From Saccopteryx bilineata (taxonomy: Eukaryota > Chordata > Mammalia > Chiroptera > Emballonuridae), in contig NC_089496.1 of assembly GCF_036850765.1 (NCBI RefSeq), positions 103,440,267-103,504,266 on the forward strand: a stretch of 64,000 bases of DNA, written 5' to 3'. Position numbers and translations under genes: made by a program. Within the stretch, counting starts at the first letter, position 1. Every line of letters begins with the position of its first letter. Shown piece after piece: positions 58,850-64,000 of this stretch. The notes under the pieces are model-generated. The model was given only the letters and a program-made list of their open reading frames with translations, did not search any database and was not told where the DNA came from.

Positions 58850-61800
58850 CTGGAACAGGAGAAAGGCTGTCACTTTAGGGGGTAGGAGGTCAGGAACAAA
58901 ATCAGAATTACTTTGAACTTTAACGTTTGGTTTTTCAAACCCTGATCGAGTTATTCTCTATCCTTGGCTAGAACCAATGTGACAGTTCACAGAAGGCCAG
59001 CCGGTTCTGAGGCAAGTGCTAGTGGTCAGATGTACCAAAGCCTTAATCATCGTTCTATTCTAAATTCTTCTACAGTCCTTTTTTACAATGTGGAAAATGT
59101 CCTAATGTAAGAAATTGACATACAAGATTAAGATTTTCTATAACAAATATAACTGAAATAGACAAAAACTAAAGGTGCCTAAGAATTAACTTGAAGGAAC
59201 TAGAGAAAGCTGTCAAAAACTGCACATTTGGACAGGAGTTAGTACTCATGGGATTGCTTCCACTGAGCTGTCGTTTAATGTTATGCCTGTGGCTTTTCAT
59301 TGAGAACGGTTACAAGCAGCGATATCAAATCTGCTTCCTGCTATGAAATGTTGAAGGCATTAGGAATTAAATCAATGAGCTTCCTTATAAGGCCCCATGA
59401 AAGTAACTTTTGTTTTAATTTAGAGATAAACAGCTTTTTCTCCCTTGAGTAACTAGTTCATTTACTCCTCATAGTACCAATACCTATATAACTTTACCTA
59501 ATTTCCCTTTTTGCCCTGGTTATGAAGAAATTCAGAGTTCAACTACAATCTTGTTAATATAGTACTTAGGATTAGTATATCTTCATTCTCTTCCATTTTA
59601 CTATTGACTTTTTTTGTAAAACTTATTGATGAAAATCTTTTTATATAAATATAAACAAAAAATAAAAAGGCATTAACTCATTTTCATTATGAAGCATCCA
59701 AATATTAAAAGAAAACTATCAAGAATTTAATCAAAATTAATGTCATCTATTTATAGTATATAGTGATTAGATTTTGTATTCTGTAAAATGCCCAAATATA
59801 AAGTGGCATTTTTATGCCTTTTTATACCTAGTTCGATCACTAAACTCAACAACTTAAAATGGTTTTCATCACTTTCTTTCAAATATTGTATTTCCATTTG
59901 GCTTCAAGGAAAATAAACTAAAGTACTGAGGAAATTGGTCTTGCTCTTTCCGACTAACAGAATCTAACCTATGCAGGGGGGTATGGAGAATGGAGACCAA
60001 TGGATGCAGAAAGGGCCTTTTCTCTTTTGTTGGAATTAAATTTGTCTTTATTCATTTTCAGGATCTACTTTAATTTGCTATGTGTCTAGAAGTTTTCATG
60101 AGTAAAGTCAAAGTGTAATTTTTTAAAAACTTTATTCAGGTGACACTAGTTAAACTTCTAGAGGTTTCAGTTGCACAATTCTACTACGCATCTTCTGCAC
60201 ACTGTACATAGGGTAATTTTTTATCCTCTCCTCCCTCAGGCACCAAAACCCAAGCTAGAATGGCCTGGGTTATCGAACCACGCTTTCTTCCCCAGGATAA
60301 TGAAAAATTTCAGTATGAAGAAGGTTTCCAACTCTACAAGCTTTCAGGTTTTAGGGAGAGGATGTAGCCTGCTCTTGGCAGAAATGCTAACAGGCATCTC
60401 GAGCAGTGGGCTCAGCTCATTCAAAGGGAGAAACAAGGTTCGAATCATCGTGGTCAAACAGGTAATCAGCGGAGTGTGGCTGAAAACGGGGCTCAGGATG
60501 GGGAACGGGGCGGGGGGCGGAAAGGGGGGGTTCCAAACAGACCATCAAAGGATGTTGAATGCTATTATTAAGAACTTGGAGACTTACTGCAGTGGGAAAA
60601 GGAAGCCCTTGGAGGTTTCCAAAGACAAGAAAGATATGATTGAAGGGAAGTACTAGGAACACTAAAATGGCAGCAGTGGATAAAATCATTTGGAGGGGCT
60701 GAGATCAGTTATAAAGCTATGGAAATATTACAGACAAAAGTTAAGAGTCTCTACCAGATTAACGGAATGAAGGGAAGAGACAGTTAAAGGGAAGTGAGTT
60801 TAAATTCTGAAAAATAATATATTTATTAAAATAATATATTAATATATTTATTAAAAATAATATATTAAAATAATATATTTTGTTTTAGTGTTAGCAACTG
60901 AAAACAGATACAACTTTATGCACTGTATTATCTTTGTCCCCAAAAACATTTCAGAGTGTTGCTCTGTAACAATTAAAGGACAATTCTGGAGACAAGTGTT
61001 AATTTACTTTTTATTCTCTTCTCTCTCATGTCAACTACATTTTTTAAGATTAAGTCTTAATACACACACTCTCATGTATTTAATAGTTTATTTAATTGGT
61101 CATTAGTTTAGAGATATAAAACATTATTTCCTAACTACATTCTTATTAAATAATTATTATATTATGCAGGTTCTATAGAAAAGCCATACTATAGAGATAA
61201 GTATATACATTTTAATTTATTAAAAATAAGCTAAGGTTTCTCACTTTAACCAGAGTAATTCTATATAAATTTCAGAGTGAAACCAACCTAAGTCTCACTT
61301 TCCCTATTTGATAAATGAGATGTTCTTCCCAGGCCCCTTTTAAACTCTAAAATTTGCTGGTCTACATAGTGATTTTTCTGAACTGTATTTTAAAAGAGTA
61401 ATACCGTCCAACTAATGTGATTTCATTTTTCTCAGAAAACATTTAATGAAAAATAGGAATTCTTGTGAGACTTGCAGGGATTAATGAAATTAAACTAAAC
61501 AGGATTCATTACTGATTGGTTGGCTTTTATATTATTTTTCTTAATTTAACATAAGAATAGCATGTTTGAGTGTCTCTAATCTTAATCAAATTATATGTAC
61601 ATGAACTGACTTCTCTAAAGTAATTAAGTGATGACCATGGTTAGAAAATCACTTACATTGTTTTATACATAGCACTATACCAGTATTATGAGATAACATG
61701 GCTAAAAAAAATTTTTTTAGCATTTCTCTGAAGACAATAAGGATGAAAGACGTCCAAAAAATTCTTTAAATAGTTTAAATTTAATACCACAATATAAATC

Positions 61801-64000
61801 AATTTAATATCAAAATAATCAATTTTCATCCTTGAATATTGTTTGACATTTCACAGTCACAATCTAAAATATAAAGATCTAAAATATTTGGCTTATTTTT
61901 CCCCCTACAACCATCTAATACTTATGTAGAGAGAGATTTCCTGAAAATACACTTCTGACCTTTTCAATAAATTTTCCATTTGTCCTTTTATGTGAAAAAT
62001 TTACCCCAAATTTCTGCATTAAGTTTCTAGGCAGAAAAACATCTTAGAAACACATGTACCATAAACTATATTCTGAAAAAGAATATAAAATAATTAAAAA
62101 CAGTTTTATGCTTAGTTCCAGATTTTATCCCATATTTGAAAATCATGTAAACCTTTTAATTTTAGGCGTAAGACTCTTACACTGATACACTTACTGAATA
62201 TATGTCCTTGTTTGGTTATACAATTCCAAATAAAATAAAGAGTAATATCAATTAATATTACAACAGAAAATTAATGTATTTCCTGGTTGCAAAATAATTA
62301 TTTTGCTTAAAGGAAAAAAAACTCTCAGCCAAATACAAAATTGATTATTTTTTCAAAAGATAGTTTTAAGACTATCATTTGAGAAACTTCTAAACTATCC
62401 GAACTGGTCAAGACTCAGCTGCCCTGCAAGGGGACTCCAAGGACTCAATGCTTCTTCCTCTGGCACTCCACACAGACAGCACATATGTTTCTAAGATGTC
62501 TTCTTATATTGAAATGTAATGTAAACTTTTCTTCTCTCTTACCCTTTCACAACCAATCCTTTCTCATTCATACCCAACCTCTTAAAAATCTCCACATGCA
62601 GATATAAGAAATCAGGGGTTGGGTGAGAGAATAACAGAATTATTACATGAAGTTTTCTCATCAGCATTTTAAATAATGTAGTTGTGCAAAAGACTTTGAG
62701 AATTACTAGTGATCTATTTTTACTTTATGCATAGTCTAGCCTTTTAAACTAGGAAACGTAGATATATTTTTTACAATATTTAAATTTGAACAAAAGAAAA
62801 TTATCAGGACTCAAAATAACTGAAGATTTAAAGAAAGGTTGTCCTGGTAACCAAATATTGGTGGGGTACAAAGTGACGTCCAAGGCACTAGAGGCGAGGG
62901 GAGAGAAGACGAAGGCTTGGCATTCTCTGATGGTCTCATTATTGTTCTAATGAGGAACTTTGCTCTGGGAATATCATCTCAGCTACTTTCACATCTTTTG
63001 TCCCACTCCCTTCATCTCCCTTTCAGTTCTTAATTAGGCCTTAAAGAGCTCGCACTGCCCTTTCAACTGGCTACTGCTCCTGTTTAAACACTGTGCTTTC
63101 ACAGACAGGTGTTGGCACCAGCACACAAGACATACAAACTTAATTACAAAATACGCTGTCCAGAAGGGGGAAAAATAACTTGGTGGATGGCCATTATTGG
63201 AGAACTTCATGTAAATTACTTCAAACAGCTTATCGTCTTCCGTGTAAAAATGGTTCAAATACTCTTCCTCAAAAACGATCAGTATGAAGATGAGCTTTCT
63301 CCTCTTAATTGTATCTTGCAGGAAATTAAGAACACCTAGTAATCCTTTAACTGTCATTTGGAATTGTTAGTATTCTAGGGAAAAAATAATCACACATCAA
63401 GGATTCTTTTATCACCTTTAAATCCTTTAACTAAAACAATTTTCACATTTTATTTCTTTAAGAATTCTAAGGATGCTTTTACAGCAATAAATTACAAGAT
63501 TTGGAAAAGTACATTTACATGCACACAGAAATTGTAATTAAGGTTACTTAATAAACAATAGCTGCACATTAAATCGATTTTTTGATGTTGCGTTTTGTTT
63601 GAGATTAAGTAACCGCCTGATAGAATTCATTTTACTATCTGATCAAAGGCTGACTTCATATATTCTGACATTTCTCGCCAGACTGCCATATTATAAAGAC
63701 TGGAGTATTTATGAAACATAAAAACTTACAAGTCATTTACATAAAACAGCAAAAACACAGTACAGAGTCCTCTGCTTCTATAATGTTTTCTACAATTTTA
63801 AAGAAATAACTTCATTTAGAATGGTTTATGTACTACCATAGTTTCTTCTGGGTAGAGCTCATCATAGAAAATTGGTATGTTATTGCTTTAAAAAAATTCT
63901 TATTATACATCTGGATCCCACACATTAAGGACAGATGGTTCAAACAGCAACCACCAGCATCTTGGAATAAAGGCTCTATTTCTGTTATTCAGTGAGAATT
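58850..64000 (-). other. RAB11FIP2: Last intron of RAB11FIP2 (partial)
   Basis: From the acceptor at 58850-58851 to the window edge I find no second RAB11FIP2 exon. The sequence is very AT-rich. A short antisense L1 piece is at 60123-60235. The 161-codon plus-strand ORF (60171-60656) starts in that L1 piece and is antisense to the gene. The 107-codon minus-strand ORF (63034-63357) has no flanking splice sites that convince me. No RNA gene was recognised. Confidence 0.8.
60123..60235 (-). mobile_element. Short antisense L1 3' fragment
   Basis: 'Actttattcaggtgacactagttaaac', 'gaggtttcagttgcacaattctac' and 'catcttctgcacactgtac' match the bat L1-associated 3' text also seen at 42400 and 52485. 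In sense it reads with RAB11FIP2 transcription. Confidence 0.68.

Noticed and set aside
58619..58885. 88-codon plus-strand ORF
   Set aside because: Antisense shadow of the RAB11FIP2 exon.
60171..60656. 161-codon ORF, the longest in the window
   Set aside because: It starts in an antisense L1 piece, is antisense to RAB11FIP2, and carries low-complexity G-rich sequence. No domain is recognised.
1..64000. CRISPR array, operon, phage or other prokaryotic system
   Set aside because: The texture, splice site, SINEs and LTRs are mammalian. No regularly spaced direct repeats or operon-like gene runs exist.

Overview
This is mammalian, almost certainly bat, genomic DNA. The strongest evidence is a set of tRNA-derived SINEs. 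Their heads carry tRNA-like A and B boxes, their bodies are pyrimidine-rich, they have A-rich tails, and many have perfect target-site duplications (TSDs). Heads of the type 'GGCCCTGGCCAGTTGGCTCAG' and 'CCTGACCTGTGGTGGCGCAG' are bat-type. From memory they fit a rhinolophoid (horseshoe or leaf-nosed) bat better than a vespertilionid, but I could not check this. Non-autonomous hAT transposons, including a SPIN-type element, add to the picture.

Only one protein-coding segment is certain. It is the 3'-terminal coding exon of RAB11FIP2 on the minus strand (58622-58849), which encodes the last 75 residues with the Rab11-binding domain. A long AT-rich 3' UTR lies to its left, down to about 54.5 kb. 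The last intron fills the window to its right edge (58850-64000). In human the region downstream of RAB11FIP2 is the intergenic interval towards EMX2 on 10q26. If synteny holds, 1-54 kb is that interval. It looks like one: no supportable gene, islands of old and young repeats, and long AT-rich repeat-free stretches of the kind that often hold conserved non-coding elements.

Layout: 0-10 kb has three MLT1-like antisense LTRs, one sense MLT1-like LTR split by a hAT insertion, and four SINEs of several types. 10-17.8 kb is mostly unique sequence with scattered L2 and MIR fragments. 17.8-19.9 kb is an old L1 3' end split by two SINEs. 20-28 kb is AT-rich unique sequence with an unrecognised ORF (22781-23191) and a tandem pair of SINEs ending in a GAAA microsatellite. 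28-40 kb holds L1, L2 and MIR fragments, a second hAT copy, and a 60-bp perfectly alternating purine-pyrimidine tract. 40-54 kb holds a GC-rich island (44.4-45.0 kb), further SINEs, antisense L1 pieces and the SPIN fossil. 54.5-64 kb is RAB11FIP2.

The most interesting signal is not a gene. Five copies of the long bat SINE (at about 18.7, 25.9, 26.4, 45.8 and 47.5 kb) keep an intact 13-mer whose reverse complement, CCACCAGGGGGCG, is the core of the CTCF motif. All five point the same way. The SINE family may therefore have seeded CTCF sites across a developmental regulatory interval, as rodent B2 and carnivore SINEs are known to have done.
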